A stretch of 64,000 bases of DNA from Schistocephalus solidus (taxonomy: Eukaryota; Platyhelminthes; Cestoda; Diphyllobothriidea; Diphyllobothriidae): NCBI GenBank assembly GCA_017591395.1, contig WEDG01004631.1:62001-126000 (forward strand), in the 5' to 3' direction. The notes beneath the pieces were generated by a model. That model saw only the letters and a list, made by a program, of their open reading frames with translations, made no database searches and was not told the origin of the DNA. The translations under genes and the position numbers were made by a program. The stretch's first letter is position 1. Every line of letters starts with the position of its first letter. Shown piece by piece: positions 10,591-22,724 of this stretch.

Positions 10591-10749
10591 GGATGTTGCT
10601 GTGGGTTTTCATCAGTGTGGTTTGTCATGAAGAGTGCAGTTTGCCAGCTAACTTTTGATTCTCTTAATGAACTTTTGACATGTGTTTCATTTGAGAAAGG
10701 ACTTTTAAGATAAGCTTGTAATACTGATTAAATTGCAATAAAATCCTTA

Positions 10750-12005
10750 AACATTTGAACTGCGATTGGATACTAGTTCTTGAATGCGTTTTTTCCAAAT
10801 GCCAGAAAAACTTACAGTATCTAACATATGAGTACTCATGAACTATACATTTTTCAAATCGATTTTCCGATATTTGAATATATTTGAATATATTTTACAG
10901 AAAACATACCAAATATTATTCAGACAGAAGCAAAAGATGTAACTGTTCAGGTTTATATTAAAGGAATTGGTATATTTTGAGTTAGAAAAAGTCCATACGC
11001 ATGAGATTTTTCAAGTCTGTGAAATGTCAATTCATGGAGAATTGTAGCTGTCTGCTTATTGATGTTGCTTATGAACTATCAAAAATGGACCGTAGCACGT
11101 CATTTGGCAGGGAGAATTGTAAGCTTTTCCTCACACAGAAGACATACAGCATATGCATTTGAGATCCTTAGCCCAGGTAAAAAATTAGTAGGAATGGGAA
11201 ACCTTTTCTAAAAACCGACAGCTAAACTTTGTGCAAAAAGAAAAGTTGAAGAAAACGTAAATCGCTACCATGTGATTACGGAGAAAGGATATTTTCATTC
11301 ATTTTTTTATAAAGTACATTTGATTTGTTATTGTAAAAAGCATGCTTTTTAGGTACACATTTTTCTCAAGTGTTCCTTTAAAATCGGAGATACTGTCGTG
11401 TCAGAAATATCTTGGGATTCTTATTTATACTTATCCATATAAAATTCTCACCTTAATGAGCCTTTCTAATTAAAAGCAGATTTCAAAACTTCACATAAAT
11501 TTTAAGGAAATTGGCCGGCTACTGCATATTTCGCGGGAATGAGGGATTCACATCACCAATGATGGGTGGGATCAGTGAGGATGCAATATATTTGCCCAAA
11601 AACTTTTCTCAGATACGCTAGATTTGTCGTACACAAATGCCTGGCATCGTAAGTCAAAAAATGCATTACTGCAAAATAAATTTACCTCACAGTTTGTCAG
11701 CTAAAAACCATGCTTTTTGAAATTCCTCAAAGAAATTTCGGTCCATTTTCACCATGGCTTCTCATTTAACCTATCTAGAGTGAAAAAACTCTGGGTGGAG
11801 CCGACAAGCGTAAAAGCGAAAATGCTGAGAGCGTGTCAGATGTGTTAGATGCTATTCATTTTGCCGTATTTTACAATTAATCGTAGCCTCGAAGAGGAGA
11901 GTCGATCCTGAAGACATTTAACTTATCACCTCATTTTCCCGAATGAAGCCAAGCTCTCAGCCGCGAGGTTACTGTTTGCAGGACGCAATGGCTAATCACA
12001 GACCC
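10750..12005. other. AT-rich, no recognised feature
   Basis: About 1.25 kb of strongly AT-rich sequence without open frames of note, probably intergenic or intronic. Its role is not evident. Confidence 0.35.
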
Positions 12006-12239
12006 TGAGATCAAAACTCCGTGCGCTTCAATGGGACCAATGAAGGGTTATCATGGCAACATCTACAGCTAGATGCAACGAGGAATTTGAGGTCGGTGTC
12101 GAGGAGGCAAGGGGAGCTTTGTGACCACTGCTCCCTGCAGCGTGTAGCCGAATACCTATAAAACAGCTCTTTTCCCTTTGGAAAATTTGGAGCCACTTTT
12201 TGGCGCAAAACAATCAGAGGAGACAAATGGTATACTCAC

Positions 12240-12610
12240 CTGATGTTTCCATGATTCCCAGAGTCCCCGTTGGAAATTGTTGTGTATTTATTTGGGTTCC
12301 GTTTTTCTCCAGGTATCAATTGTTGCTGTGATAGCCGCTGCTTCTGTTCGCGTTCCAACCTCTTCCTAACGTACTGACTGTCAACGTCAGACTGGTTAGT
12401 GCCCAGCGTGGCCGAACCTGGCAGCTTGAAGGGGACAAAGTTGGTTTTCGGAGCAGCGCTGCAGTTAGCGTAGCTGTTGCGGCCGTTCCTTATAGATGCC
12501 TGACGGCGAAGGGCTAAAAGACGCCAGTTCAATCCCGGTTGGACTTCTAGTGCCGTATCGAGGTACTTGGCAACTTCCGCGTCCTCCTCTGTCTCGAAGT
12601 CAGTCTTCAT
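12240..12610 (-). CDS. First coding exon of an unrecognised gene
   Basis: Begins with ATG at 12610 (minus strand). An in-frame TAG lies two codons upstream, so this is the true start if the exon is real. It runs 123 codons plus two bases to a consensus donor, ATCAG|GTGAGT, at 12240/12239 (phase 2). The peptide opens acidic (MKTDFETEEDAEVAKYLDTA). The middle is mixed and includes LNWRLLALRRQ. The C-terminal part is highly charged and could be a short coiled coil (YVRKRLEREQKQRLSQQQ), followed by an asparagine-rich end. No domain is recognised. The following exon should lie below 12230 on the minus strand, but I could not choose an acceptor. GC content is higher than the flanks, as expected for coding sequence. 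Confidence 0.6.
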
Positions 12611-12780
12611 TTTCTATGAGGGCATAAACGACTAAATTCGCCAGAACGACTAATGAAAACACATTAGCGCTGTCTATTTGTTTCTCCATAAAAATAAAGA
12701 TGATTTGTCCACTGCTAGACAAATGAATTTTCGTGGATCTCTTATCTATTAGGCTCAGTAAATGAACAGTTATATATATA

Positions 12781-13381
12781 CATGTGTCTGGGCTTTAAAC
12801 TAGTACCTATGTCGGAAGTACGGTATAACGTCTTTGCCATATAAGATTCATACTACTTGTAGTACTAATTGTTTGTAGAATTGGCATTACGTGGTTATTC
12901 CACAGTGGTTGATTGTCTTCGACCCAAATGTTCATTGAAATTTCGGGTCTGACCCTCAAAAATCATGTCCGAATCATCTGACTCCATGTCCTGCACTTTA
13001 TTATTTCAGAAATTATTTCCATGTTTATTCTCTGTAGTTTATATAACAGAAACCGCAAAGAGAACGCTTGGGGACCCACTGAGTAACCGAACCCCTCGTT
13101 GCTACGTCACGCAGCAGCAGAAACATCGGCAAAACACGTGTCTGGGCTTTTAGCTAGTACCTATGTCGGAAGTACGGTATAACGTCTTTGCCATATAAGA
13201 TTCATACTACTTGAAGTACTACTTGTTTGTAGAATGGGCATTACGTGGTAATTCCACAGTGGTTGATTGTCTTCGACCCAAATGTTCATTGAAATTTCGG
13301 GTCTGATCCTAAAAAGCCATGTCCTGAACTTAATAATATTAGAATTTATTTCCCCGATATATATATTTTTATAGTTAATCA
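12781..13381 (+). repeat. Direct duplication, 354-bp period (family R4)
   Basis: The block 12781-12970 recurs at 13135-13325 with about 95 percent identity. Both copies contain 'gtctgggcttt', 'gtcggaagtacggtataacg' and 'ccacagtggttgattgtc'. Weaker similarity continues to about 13045 and 13381. Diverged relatives lie near 28450-28620, 44460-44550, 44700-44900 and 53325-53420. The high identity of this pair points to a recent local duplication. Small frames inside (12965-13153, 13161-13382) are not credible genes. Confidence 0.8.
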
Positions 13382-13399
13382 ATAAGTTTGTGGAAATTC

Positions 13400-16240
13400 A
13401 ATCAGGGAAAATGTTTCCAGTTTTGAGATTCCTGCGGCTATGCTAATTTATATTTAACAGGAGAGCTTAAAAAGTGACTTAGGTCTTAGTTCATTGCTCA
13501 CCACATACTCATTCCCAATTTTTGCTTAGAGAATTTGAAAGAACAAAACAAACGTAAATTTAGTTTAAACGTCAAGAAGAAATTAAGTATTTTCTTGAAC
13601 TAACCATAAAATAAAGAGGCTCTTTTTGTATTGTGAGTGAAGTTACTCCTCACAATAGGTCTTCGTTAGTTAACTTCAATAAAGTCAACCGAGTTCAAAA
13701 ACAAAACCTTATGATTTTCAGGATGAATTAACTGAAAATTGTATCCACTATCATGATGGGAAGAGCAAAATACAGGGGGCTTTACTCATTTAACTCTTGT
13801 AAACCAACGTTTAAACCAGAGAATTTGAAAGTGAAAGTGTGATGGTCTGCTATTTGATTAGATGGTACATTTTTCCACGCCAAGAACACGGTACTAAAAG
13901 TCCAACGTCGTCATGCAATCAATAAAATTAAGTAGGAATAAATTTTGCGGTGATGTAGACTGCTAGTACGAAAAATTTAAACAGATGGGAAACACTTGCT
14001 CTAGAACAGTGTATTCCTAATATGTAAATATAAAAAAGCATTCCTCCTCAAATACATGACGTGAATTTATGATAAGACATTTTGTACTTATAAAAATGCT
14101 GCAGAAAGCACCTCACCCGTCAGAAGAGTGCTTTATTGTTGATATTTTTCAATGTTCAACTTTGGAGAATCCGTTCAGATCAGGGTACCAGTTTCTGCCT
14201 ACTAACCACGGTTAATTAAAGATGCCCGTGCGCGCGCGAGCGTAAGAAACGACACGTAACCGTATGATAAATTCTAAGGCGGAGTTAGGTTAATGTACAC
14301 CACAAGTAACCTTTGACGGTGCAATCCAAGCGAGTCAATTAACGATAGTCATGTGGATCATATGCTTCCTCTGAATCAAGGTACCTAGCTGTGGTTGCTT
14401 TTATCTCGTGGTCTCCTCATTGAAACTTCAAGTGTCGCACGCACGCCACAAAAAAACAGTGCATACGCACTACCAATGAGGGTTACTTCTCTATCTTGTG
14501 CATTGCAGGTTCATGCTGATGCGTGAAAAAATGAGATTGGCAGTTGTGTATACTAACTTGGATCTGGTGAATGAAAACGGTTAATCGGCTACTCCTCAGC
14601 TATATGCTTTCACCAGCCACGGACATAAACACCGCCGCAGGTGGTATGGGCAAGGTTTAAACCAGGATTCAGTGAACATTTGTTTGATCCAAATTCTCGT
14701 AGTAATCGAGCCATAAGCACACAATATATCGACAACAATTTAGAATTTCGAAGTAACCCGGCGGTGTTGTTTGGCTGCCAATCTACGCTAAATCAGTGAC
14801 TGAAAAGTCAAATTTCGTCATAGATTCATGAATGACAGTCTCCTGTGTCACCGCATACACCAATGTTTTCAAAGACGTCAGCGTATCTTATGATGAGTTT
14901 TAACGTTTGATCTGTTTGTCAGAATCCGTCAACAGTTGTTCAGGTGTTCATGTACGCAGAAACATCAACGATAACCTGCAAGAAGTACGCGCAGTATTAT
15001 GCCTACTTACGAAAATAAGTAGCCCAATATGTTGCAATTAACTGCCGTCATCTTTTTCTCCTTGGGCATAATAAGCGGAAACACTTATGCCGAATGACAT
15101 CATTGCGGGCTGTAAGTTTTCCCGTCAGTGGCACGAAAACGGATGGAATAAACAGGAATATTTGGAGGATTAAATCATTTGAATTCACCTATTGTATCAC
15201 CGAAACCTTCCAGAAGTAAAAGGATGCGTGAATTCCCTGTGATTGCACGTTACTAATTGAGAACTCATCGCGATCGCTGAGACAAGAGATTTATTCCCCT
15301 GAAGTTTTGGATTTCAGCTCGAACCCATCTTCGGAGCCAGCGACAGACACCCTTATCTGAAATTACTGCTGACTGAACAAATTTTGTGCCAATCGTTTCA
15401 ATCATCGCCCATCATTGGATGATAAAATAACCTAGGCCAATAGAGTTCCGTATAAGATCAAAGCATGATTAATCAGTTACAATTTCTTTCAAATAGAAAA
15501 ATATAATCATTATTTTTGGAGTCGGACTTAAAAGTGAGATTTAAACATAATCCAAAAAAGAATGAAAGGTGAAGCCACTTTGGTCAGGGCCTGCGTAGTA
15601 TTCGGGGAAATCGCAAACATGGCAGGGAAGTGAAATCCGCCCTTCATGTGGATTTCAGTCGAACTAACTTACGTATCACTGTGAGGTGATTAGTTCAGAT
15701 AAAAAGCTTTGTCAACCTTGACCGGATGCACAGCCCACAGACAGCAACACCGAAACTGAAGGAAATAAACACTTAAATATTTATCACTTCAACGTGCCAC
15801 ATCAAGTGCTCTCTGGTCTTATCTGCTGCTACAGTTTCAGGAAGTCTTCTTCATCAAGTCCTAAGACGCTCAGTTGTATTTTAAGTAAAATAAATGTATA
15901 ATTACATTGACCTACTATTCGTGCCAAATGCGTTTCCTAAATTTCGTCATCACGAAATAGTCTGCAGCTGAAGAAACGGGGTCCTGAGTGAATACAAAAT
16001 ATCAGGCAAATAACGGCCTTGTCCCAGTGATTGCGTCTTGATCATCGCATCTCTACAAAAGTTTCATAATTATTTTCTTTCAGAACTATTTCATGGTTCA
16101 TACTGTGCATATTCATTAATAGGATTTTTTACTGTGCCCCTTCGAAGAAATATAAATCTTTGCAACAAATTGAAAATTCACATTTGCTGAAAAAGTTACC
16201 CATAAATAAGTGTGGAAATTCATTCGAGAAAACTTGAAAA
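13400..16240. other. AT-rich, no recognised gene
   Basis: Nearly 3 kb with no open frame above 60 codons and no recognised repeat family. A short segment around 15285-15345 (ttcagctcgaacccatcttcgg) resembles 52880-52910 and may be the decayed 3' tail of a retroelement in reverse orientation. Otherwise I see nothing. Confidence 0.35.
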
Positions 16241-16322
16241 ACATGTTAAAACATCGGTTTCTTTGATAGGAATCTAACGCACGCAATCAGAGGAAAACGT
16301 TTGAGAACAGAACATACCATAA

Positions 16323-16434
16323 ACATCTGAGCTACCATGTCCGTGAGTTTGGTTACGTTTGGGTGAAGATTCTCGCCCAGCCTACTGTTAAGTTTGGCAT
16401 CCATCAATAGTGATATCGTAGGCTGACAGCTCAT
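16323..16434 (-). CDS. Possible coding exon, unrecognised
   Basis: Minus-strand frame from about 16434 (ATGAGCTGTCAGCC...) to a donor-like ATG|GTATGT near 16322. The roughly 37-residue peptide has balanced composition (SCQPTISLLMDAKLNSR, then LHPNVTKLTDMVAQMFM). No acceptor was confidently placed and no family is recognised. Confidence 0.25.
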
Positions 16435-16439
16435 GCAGG

Positions 16440-18485
16440 ATATTCCAGCTCAATCAATCTAGAATCATCCAGATTTCTAAAAGCCTTACGTGATAAATAG
16501 GTGTTCTTTAGCTCAACTGAATCATAAAAGCTGGATGACAGATGAAAAATATCCACTACAAGATGACAAAGACATAGATAAACTTGAGTTTTGCTGACTT
16601 CTTGGCATTCCTTAAAGTGTTTCCATCACCTGCGTTGACTTACATTACGAAATAATTTTTTAAAAATAAATTTAGTTCAAAATGTTCTATATTTCTCTAT
16701 CAAACATTTGGCTATGTAAAAGTCCTGAAAAATTGCCATTATCTTCAATCGCCAAGAAATGTGAGCGTTGTTTCTAATGTATTGTTTTTTGTAAACCGTG
16801 CATTAAAATAATAATTATTCAGAAGGTTCACCGGCCCCATTTCCATTTTTTGCCCAAATTTTGGAAGAAGACCTTGTAATTTCGTCCTTAAAAATATCTC
16901 ACAACTACATACACTTCTAGTCCGGTAGTTCTCTTGGAAAATCATAAAACGACGCATGTCAAAATCAGAAAACCGCACGTGTCGATAATCCTATCCAGTT
17001 GCAGGCAATTTTTACAAAATTTGAAATGAGGATGACCAAAGTGGGCGTGACTGTTTTTCCGTTCCTTTTGTCAATTCTACGAAGTTAATATATATTTGCG
17101 CATTAATTCACTCTTTTGAGAATTAACGAAGTACGCGTTTTATTTTAGTCGTCTCAGATGGGAATGGTACAGTTTCTCCTACATCACTTATCCATAACTT
17201 CAGATGGACGCGGAACATTTATCCGGAACAAAGGATAGAACTACGCTGACATCTGCAGAGGCTTTCGAATTCCACTCACCACAATCTATCAATAAAATGT
17301 AAGCGGTCAGTGCCGAATAAGTCGAAGGAACACAAAAATATTTTTCAAACGTACACTGTAACAGGTGAACTCCCAGTCAAATGGCATTTAGTACTCTTCC
17401 TACAAGTGAATCTCAACTAGCCAACAACCATTCACTCTCTTTTTATTTTCTGATTGGCTGGAAGGTTATTAATAATTCCTGTTTGGAACAAAGCCAGCAC
17501 AGCAGCTGAAGATGTTCCGTTATGCAAGACAAACCAATGAACCTGTTAAAGGGTCGTTTTATTACAGCAGAACCTAAACGTCTGGAAATCGCGTGCCCTA
17601 GTTAACATGGTTCTGATGGCCTACAATTGTTTTCCCTCACTCGCGGTAGATTGACTCACCAGACGAATTTTCAATGCGCAACTGGAGTATGCGGCAGGCT
17701 ATATAGCCGGGGCCTATTTGGGAAAAGTAAAAAGTTGGATTCCAGCTGGGTTACAGGAGTTTATCGCACGGTTACTGTACCATTCGTTGGTTGACCGCTG
17801 TCTGCAGCAAAATTAGCAGGATTATTTGAAGCTAACACGTGCAATTGCTAACGCGCTCAACATTTTTGAGCTTGGCAGTTAGAATTCACCTGGAAAACAG
17901 CAGCAGGACGCACTTCTGCCTACTACACAGAGCCCTCGAGTGATTCAAGTGATAAAATGTAGGGAATTGATAAGAATATAGGATGAGACCATGGTGGAAC
18001 AGCATGGGCAGCAGTGAAACATGCAATTTTTTTTGCAAAGCAATCCGGGTATTTCATTTGTGGCAAATAAATTTACAGTCGTCTGTACAGTTTCTGCATG
18101 AAAGTTTTATACAAACATTCTTCCAAGTGGTTAAGCCTGGGTACTGTTCAAGCTGAAATGGGATCAGGAGAGGTTCTCTCTCGGTTCCTGTAATGTCCGC
18201 TGTCTTTCATATTTTTTATAATCAGGGAGTGCTGCATATGTTGGCGCTTTCCCTCACAACTGGCAGTGCTTCCTTAACTTCATCTATTGCTCTGATTTTA
18301 CTTGTGGCTATTTGTGTATACCTGTGCACCTGGCTGACATTCCTATGGAGGTAAGAGGCAGACTACCCTTACATGCGAACAGGGTCGTGAATGTGGAAAC
18401 TGTAGTCAAACCACTTGTTTTATCAATCATTGTGTCCGTGGCCAAATACGACAGCCTTACCGTCACAGCAAGGAGGATAAGGAAC
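16440..18485. other. No recognised feature
   Basis: AT-rich. Frames at 16745-16978 (-) and 18312-18494 (+) have no splice or domain support. Nothing else is seen. Confidence 0.3.
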
Positions 18486-18489
18486 GAAA

Positions 18490-18940
18490 TTTAGCGATGG
18501 ATGTTGCTTTTGTGAGAGAGTAGACTTGAACTGCACCTTCTTCACTCTTGTTTCCAATCCCCCGCCTGGACCCGGTGTCAAGACAGAGTCAAGAAGACCG
18601 GAGATAAGAGAGGGTGCAGGCCCACACAGCAATACAGGGATGGGTGGCTCAGATCCCATCTGAGTGGGAGTGCCATAAAGAACGAACAATTGCAGCCTGA
18701 CTGCCACGCCGCCAGTTGTCCATTGCACCCACATGCACGCACTGGGCTTACCACGCGGTTTGAGTTATTCCGTTAGTTGGAAACGTTCCAAGTCATGGCT
18801 TTTGGCGTACCGTGATAGTGCCAAGCACGTCAGAGTTTTTCTATTGGGGAAATTGCGTTGAGCCGTCGACCTCACTTTATCCCCCCACACCCACAACCAG
18901 CCCACCATTCAAACCGTTCAGAGTGGGCGTCTCACTATAA
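18490..18940 (+). repeat. Dispersed repeat R3, near-complete copy
   Basis: Aligns along its length with 58120-58620. Shared words include 'ggtgtcaagacagagtcaag', 'gagtgggagtgccataaag', 'gaccacgcggt...gagttat' and 'gagc.gt.gacctcact'. GC-richer than neighbours. The minus-strand frame 18423-18734 is a by-product. Confidence 0.75.
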
Positions 18941-19736
18941 ACTAATTCATGCATAAGTCAATGGCGACAAAAAGTTGATGTCCTCGCTGGCAACGATCGA
19001 ACTCTCATCATCGTTCGTGCGTGGGCTATCCTGGTCTGCCCATCAGCGGATAGTCTAGGAAACCATGAAGCCGCGCAAATACCCAGAGGTGGCTTGATGT
19101 GGCATAATCCAGCTGGAGCGACTGAAAAATGGAAAGGCTGCACTGCGTGTACAGTCACTGATGCAGGTTAGACACAACTTGACTACATTCTAACAATGCA
19201 GTTTTCTAAATGGTGAGGATCGCACGTGGAAGGTCTCGGAAAAGCCCCTTTTAACCACTGACTCACTACGAGATTGCTGTATGTAGAAATGAATATTCGC
19301 ATGCCGTCGCCTCACCAATGAGTAATTTTAAACCATGTAATGCTGGTAGCTGGAGTATTACATGTAATGTTAAACGACGTCTTGGCAAGGCCCCACTCCT
19401 GTATTAGCGGAGCAGAACACGAGAAGTTCTCTTCTTTAGCCAAGAAGGATTATTAAGGAAAGTGCACCACTGACGAGCTATATCCGTTCTCGCGAAGAAA
19501 TTCAGAGATGCCGTGGTAATTTTCGACCAATTATTGCTTTATGGTTCGGTGTTATTTAGCATAAGAAGGCATGAAGAACAAAAGGATATGGAATCCAGTT
19601 TAGCTTACGCAAAAGGCTTTTGATAAACACAAAAAAGTTTCTCTTTGATGCAAATTACTGTTGACTTTCAAAAGTAACTAAATAAAATTTTCGTTGTTTT
19701 AGCAAATCATGGGAATATGAACTCCTCTCAATTTTA

Positions 19737-19910
19737 GGGGCCTTACACTGATATTCAGAAAAAATTTGGTTTATGTTGAATTTAGGGTAAAGCTCAGTGT
19801 TTAGGTGAGGTTGTTAGTTCTAGGCTCTAGGTTCGGGTTAGCGTTTGTATTCGGATTAAATTTTTGGCTCCATAACATTAACGCGCTTACGAAATTCGAC
19901 ACAAAGCCGC
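19737..19910 (-). repeat. Partial TIR/telomere-like element, copy C
   Basis: Starts with 'ggggccttac', as in the subterminal block of copy A. It then has degenerate 'tttaggg / gttagg' units (19783-19860) and ends with 'acgaaattcgacacaaagccgcc', matching the other subterminal block. Outer inverted repeats are not recognisable, so it is an eroded copy. Confidence 0.45.
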
Positions 19911-19911
19911 C

Positions 19912-20208
19912 ATGGGGTTCCGATTCCTGTGTTTCACCGAGGAATTTAAACGTCTAGCGGAACACTTTCATTGTGCGCAGGGTGTTTCCGACTTTCGATG
20001 GGAAAATAAACAAGTTTTGAAGGCTCTGAATTTATCGCTCCCTGACATTCTGTTCTCGTTCTTCTTACGCTGTTTTACGCCTTACATTTTAAAAAAATAT
20101 TTATTTCAAGGTCGTGCAATGACCTGCCATCTCTATTTAGTTCGCAGGCTGGCCGGAAAGAATAATAAATCGATTTCTTATTGCGCAGGAAAACATGGTT
20201 TCGAATGA
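19912..20208 (+). CDS. 98-codon open frame, unrecognised
   Basis: ATG at 19912 in a good start context (gccgccATGG) and open for 98 codons. The start lies at the edge of the decayed TIR element, which argues that the context is coincidental. The peptide is moderately hydrophobic (LPDILFSFFLRCFTPYILKK) with no known motif. Confidence 0.2.
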   Translation: MGFRFLCFTEEFKRLAEHFHCAQGVSDFRWENKQVLKALNLSLPDILFSFFLRCFTPYILKKYLFQGRAMTCHLYLVRRLAGKNNKSISYCAGKHGFE

Positions 20209-20654
20209 CAGTACTGCATAACAGTATTTAGGGCAGATACCACACCAATCACAAGCAACGACGGCTCACATGCAGGTGACTATGCACCCAAAGTGTCAAA
20301 CGGCAACATCTGCAATTGATATGGGTGCTGTAAGTTGTAGTTTTACGGATCTGTACCCCATAAATAATGTACCCCTAGGAGAAAACTGTGGCGATTCTTG
20401 CGTCCTTGTTCAAGTATCCTTCGCAGATTAAATGAACAAAGAGCTTATTTTAAACGGTAAACTGAAAAAAATCATGTTTTTTTCATCTTAATTATGGACA
20501 CTTTATGCAACATTCAGTAAGCATTATTGATCACCATGTATTATGTAGGGCTAATTACTAAGTTTCATTGCTTCAGTGCTTTCAATTACTTTAAAACTGT
20601 GTGTTGCAGCGTAAAAGGGTTGGTTAAGTTTTATCAGTCACTGCACTCACTTAC

Positions 20655-20750
20655 ACCTCTAGTTGACAGAGAGGCTCGGACAGTCACCCAGTGTGCCGGA
20701 CAGGAACGAAAAAGTGAGGTCAACATTGGGCAGTCCACGCCCATTTTAAA
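20655..20750 (-). repeat. R3 fragment
   Basis: Contains 'gaggctcggacagtc' and 'agtgaggtcaac', the reverse complement of the segment near 58520-58580. Short truncated copy. Confidence 0.55.
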
Positions 20751-20759
20751 TCAGTGAGT

Positions 20760-21780
20760 TCCTTAAGTCCAAATAAACTCGACTGGAATAAATCGGTCCT
20801 GATAATGAGTTAGGCTAAAATAACTCTTTTGAAATGTGGCTTCCCTCGCTCGCTCAGTCCGAGAAGCTTCGATATTCCTTTGCACAACGTGGGAAGCAGG
20901 TTGTGTGTCGTACGCGTAGACGGGTATTAACCATTAATAAACCTCTGCATCCGTGGTCATTTTCTGCGATATTGATATTGGGTTGCCATCGTAACATCTC
21001 AAGATAAATTAACTTCCGCGCAAATTAAATTCCTCTTACCCGTTCAGTGGAGCACACGGTAGATGTCATCGCATGAGACAGTCGAAATATTATAGGTATT
21101 TTAATAGCTGCTTTGCACGCGAACGGCGGAAATTTTTATTTGTATTTTTGAGCGTATTAATCTAATGAAAGAGTTATGTCGGAACACATGATGTGTGTTT
21201 GGATCCAGCTTACTATCGTTATATCGAGGAAAAGATTGAAGTGCGTGCAACTAAATAGAGATTTCCTCTGTACATATTTCATTCCAGATGCTCTTAAATA
21301 AAGAATATTTAATTAAAAAATGTATTGCTACAAATAAATAAATAAAAGCCAACCATGCTTTGAGAAAAGCTATCTATTCTAGATAGATATAGAATGCATA
21401 GAAAGATTGGCCACACAAACAAGTTAACTTGAGCATTTGTGAGATATAAGGTAACAACTTTTGGGTTTCGAGTCTGCTCGAAACATTGTGTTGTTAAAGA
21501 AATTCCGAGAATCAAGCTCTTGAAAGCCTTGGATTGACCAAGACGCGTTTTCAAACATTCACCTCGTGAGCTCTGCACCCTTGTTAAATATGGCAAACCA
21601 GCTTTGGTTATGTCTCAAAAATTATAAACAGGACACAAGCAAACTAATAATTTTAAATACAGAGTGAAAGTTACTTTTATCCAGTGACATGCTTGATACC
21701 CTAGTCCTGGAAAATATTACATGAATTGAAGTTTAACGACACCATAAATGTCTAGGGGAAACAAATGAAGATTGGGAGAA
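20760..21780. other. No recognised gene
   Basis: One possible R3 scrap near 21040-21085 (gtggagcacacggtagatgtcatcg). The frame 21309-21596 (-) has no support. Confidence 0.3.
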
Positions 21781-21784
21781 ACGC

Positions 21785-21935
21785 GGCATTCTTGGTTGGA
21801 TTCGAGCTCAAGATTGAATGTGCACCGTTTGGGTGCAACCAACGCTCGAACGCTCCAGTTCGGGAGCCTCGCAACACAGATGGTTAGAGCATCGGCTGAA
21901 TTAATAAACTGTGCCAAGGAGGCAAGTAATTTCAT
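21785..21935 (+). repeat. tRNA-like repeat fragments
   Basis: Contains an A-box-like 'gatggttagagcatcggctg' near 21880 and a reversed B-box-like 'ggattcgagctc' near 21797. Looks like juxtaposed pieces of tRNA-derived repeats, too eroded to assign. Confidence 0.35.
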
Positions 21936-22353
21936 GGAATATTATATTCGACCTAGCTCTAGAGGTGGAAATACAGCATTCAAATGGCATTTGATCTCCT
22001 GATTTGACTGAGTTTCGTGAGTGTCCAAGGTATGTCTTAAAAATATCGGAACAACTTGCACTTTGAACTGTACTCAGAAGTTATGTAAACATATAACTTA
22101 AGTAGACCACTAGGAGTTTACAATGCGGGTATTTTACCAAACGGATTAGGTTCTAAGCATCTTGGAAATTCTGAAATTATTTCACGCCAAAATGACTGTT
22201 TGGAGAAAATAAGGTGCATAATTGATAAAATCCACGCGCAGGTTTGATAACTCCAGCACACAATAACCTACCGGTCAAATAGGCGGAAAGAAGGCCTCCT
22301 ATCCTTCTGTAAAAGCTGATTTAGAAAGCCTCAGCCATGAAACGTTTGGGCTA

Positions 22354-22677
22354 GTGACAGATTATGCATTGCAAAGACCCCCACTGTACAGGATAGGGGG
22401 AAGTGATCACCTGACTGTGGATGTGTTTGCAGCGAAGTCACATTGCTTTGCATCTACCGTAAGCACACTCTTCCCAATCACCAAGTACGCTCTCCAGCAA
22501 GCCGAGGTCGATAGGAATGGCGTTGGGAGTAGGCTTCAGTGGCTGAGAAAGCTAACCAACCAGGTTACGCGTGCTATGCACGACCCTGCCCCAAAAATCT
22601 GCGAACTAGTTTTCAAAAGAAAATTCAGTGAACATACGTTTGCTTTTGATACATTCTCCTCAGGCCTTTGCATTTGA
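22354..22677 (+). CDS. Open frame, possibly repeat-derived
   Basis: 107 open codons with protein-like composition. The segment 'aaagctaaccaacc' near 22550 recurs at 56548 in a similar context, so it is more likely part of a dispersed element than a gene. No domain is recognised. Confidence 0.2.
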   Translation: MTDYALQRPPLYRIGGSDHLTVDVFAAKSHCFASTVSTLFPITKYALQQAEVDRNGVGSRLQWLRKLTNQVTRAMHDPAPKICELVFKRKFSEHTFAFDTFSSGLCI

Positions 22678-22724
22678 ATGGCTGCGTAACCAAGTCAAAT
22701 ATGCGGGTAATTGGAACAAAATCG

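Noticed and set aside
10243..10713. 156-codon plus-strand frame
   Set aside because: Composed of two opposed SINE fragments; no protein-like domain.
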